Source of the DNA: Trichomonas vaginalis G3 | Lineage: Eukaryota; Parabasalia; Trichomonadida; Trichomonadidae | DNA length: 64,000 nt | Direction of reading: 5' to 3' | Assembly (NCBI RefSeq): GCF_026262505.1 | Contig: NC_067203.1 | Coordinates: 15,264,392-15,328,391, forward strand | Translations under genes and position numbers: made by a program | Notes under the pieces: generated by a model | What the model saw: the letters and a program-made list of their open reading frames with translations, nothing else | The model's database searches: none | Told to the model about the DNA's origin: nothing | Part shown: piece by piece, positions 63,796-64,000 of the stretch | How the letters are laid out: each line of letters starts with the position of its first letter | Position numbering within the stretch: position 1 is the first letter of the stretch

Positions 63796-63829
63796 TTCTA
63801 TCCTAATAAAATTTTTTACTCCTAACAAA

Positions 63830-64000
63830 ATGACTGAGAATACTTTCGACAGAGAAGCACTCAAGAATGAACTTCGTGAAGAAATACTTAATGAACTCAA
63901 ACCAAAAGAACAAACACAAGAAGAGAAACCAGCTAAACCAAAGCGTAAACTCACAGAGAAACAATTAGCTGCATTAGCAGCTGGACGCGCAAAGAATCCA
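63830..64000 (+). CDS. Unknown protein of Polinton C, 5' part only
   Basis: ATG 63830 opens a frame that runs off the window (57 codons). Acidic-helical start, then a basic PAKPKRKLTEKQLAALAAG segment resembling nucleic-acid-binding tails. The 34-bp spacer to the divergent gene at 63795 must hold both promoters. Confidence 0.45.
   Translation, partial: MTENTFDREALKNELREEILNELKPKEQTQEEKPAKPKRKLTEKQLAALAAGRAKNP

Larger units (their letters stand above)
61493..64000. mobile_element. Polinton/Maverick C (different lineage), left end only
   Basis: Begins AGTACAGTATACATTGTG exactly where the Polinton B repeat is interrupted; the six bases before it are CAAAAT (expected duplication). It is GC-richer in its first 150 bases and carries an unrelated capsid-type gene next to the terminus. 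Continues beyond the window, so its far terminus and target duplication are not seen. Confidence 0.75.

Overview
The window is nuclear DNA of an anaerobic trichomonad-like protist (Parabasalia). Supporting signs are the AT-rich intron-poor layout, a BspA-type leucine-rich-repeat surface gene and very short 5' leaders. Above all there are several Maverick/Polinton giant DNA transposons, an element type known to be very abundant in trichomonads. Tritrichomonas or a close relative is plausible, but the sequence alone does not settle the species.

Layout. 1-3332: host genes (a membrane protein cut by the window edge and a frameshifted BspA-like gene). 3339-23029: complete Polinton A (19.7 kb) with ~395-bp terminal inverted repeats and a perfect 6-bp target duplication TAAAAA. 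23036-41673: host genes (a 485-aa protein with a weak VPS9-like C-terminus, a 1063-aa coiled-coil protein, a proteasome activator PA200/Blm10, a zinc-ribbon-like protein, an MdaB-like flavoprotein, an RTEL1-like DNA helicase), two MITE-like elements and a BspA gene fragment. 41680-61492: Polinton B, a diverged sister of A. Its right terminal repeat is interrupted at 61492/61493 by Polinton C, an unrelated lineage with its own capsid gene, which runs off the window end.

Polintons A and B share one gene plan. The left, plus-strand half is a replication/integration module: an unknown two-frame gene, a short ORF joined to a protein-primed family B DNA polymerase with an inserted HNH domain, an rve-type integrase, and two small genes. 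Then comes a cassette holding a primase-SF3 helicase, flanked by inverted arrays of a ~115-127-bp repeat. The right half, mostly minus strand, is a virion module: a phage-tail-fibre-like attachment protein, four structural or unknown proteins, a packaging ATPase, a double-jelly-roll-type major capsid protein, and twin small amphipathic proteins. B additionally carries a KilA-N gene inside the repeat array.

Most notable: (1) the primase-helicase cassette is in opposite orientations in A and B, with its breakpoints in the inverted repeat arrays; (2) the fibre protein has exchanged its middle and tip (an Asp-box beta-propeller in A, extra stalk repeats in B); (3) both copies keep the same +1 frame break in the first gene at antizyme-like stop contexts, and a second shared +1 break between polymerase motifs A and B; (4) virion genes are almost wholly intact while replication and integration genes carry many small indels.
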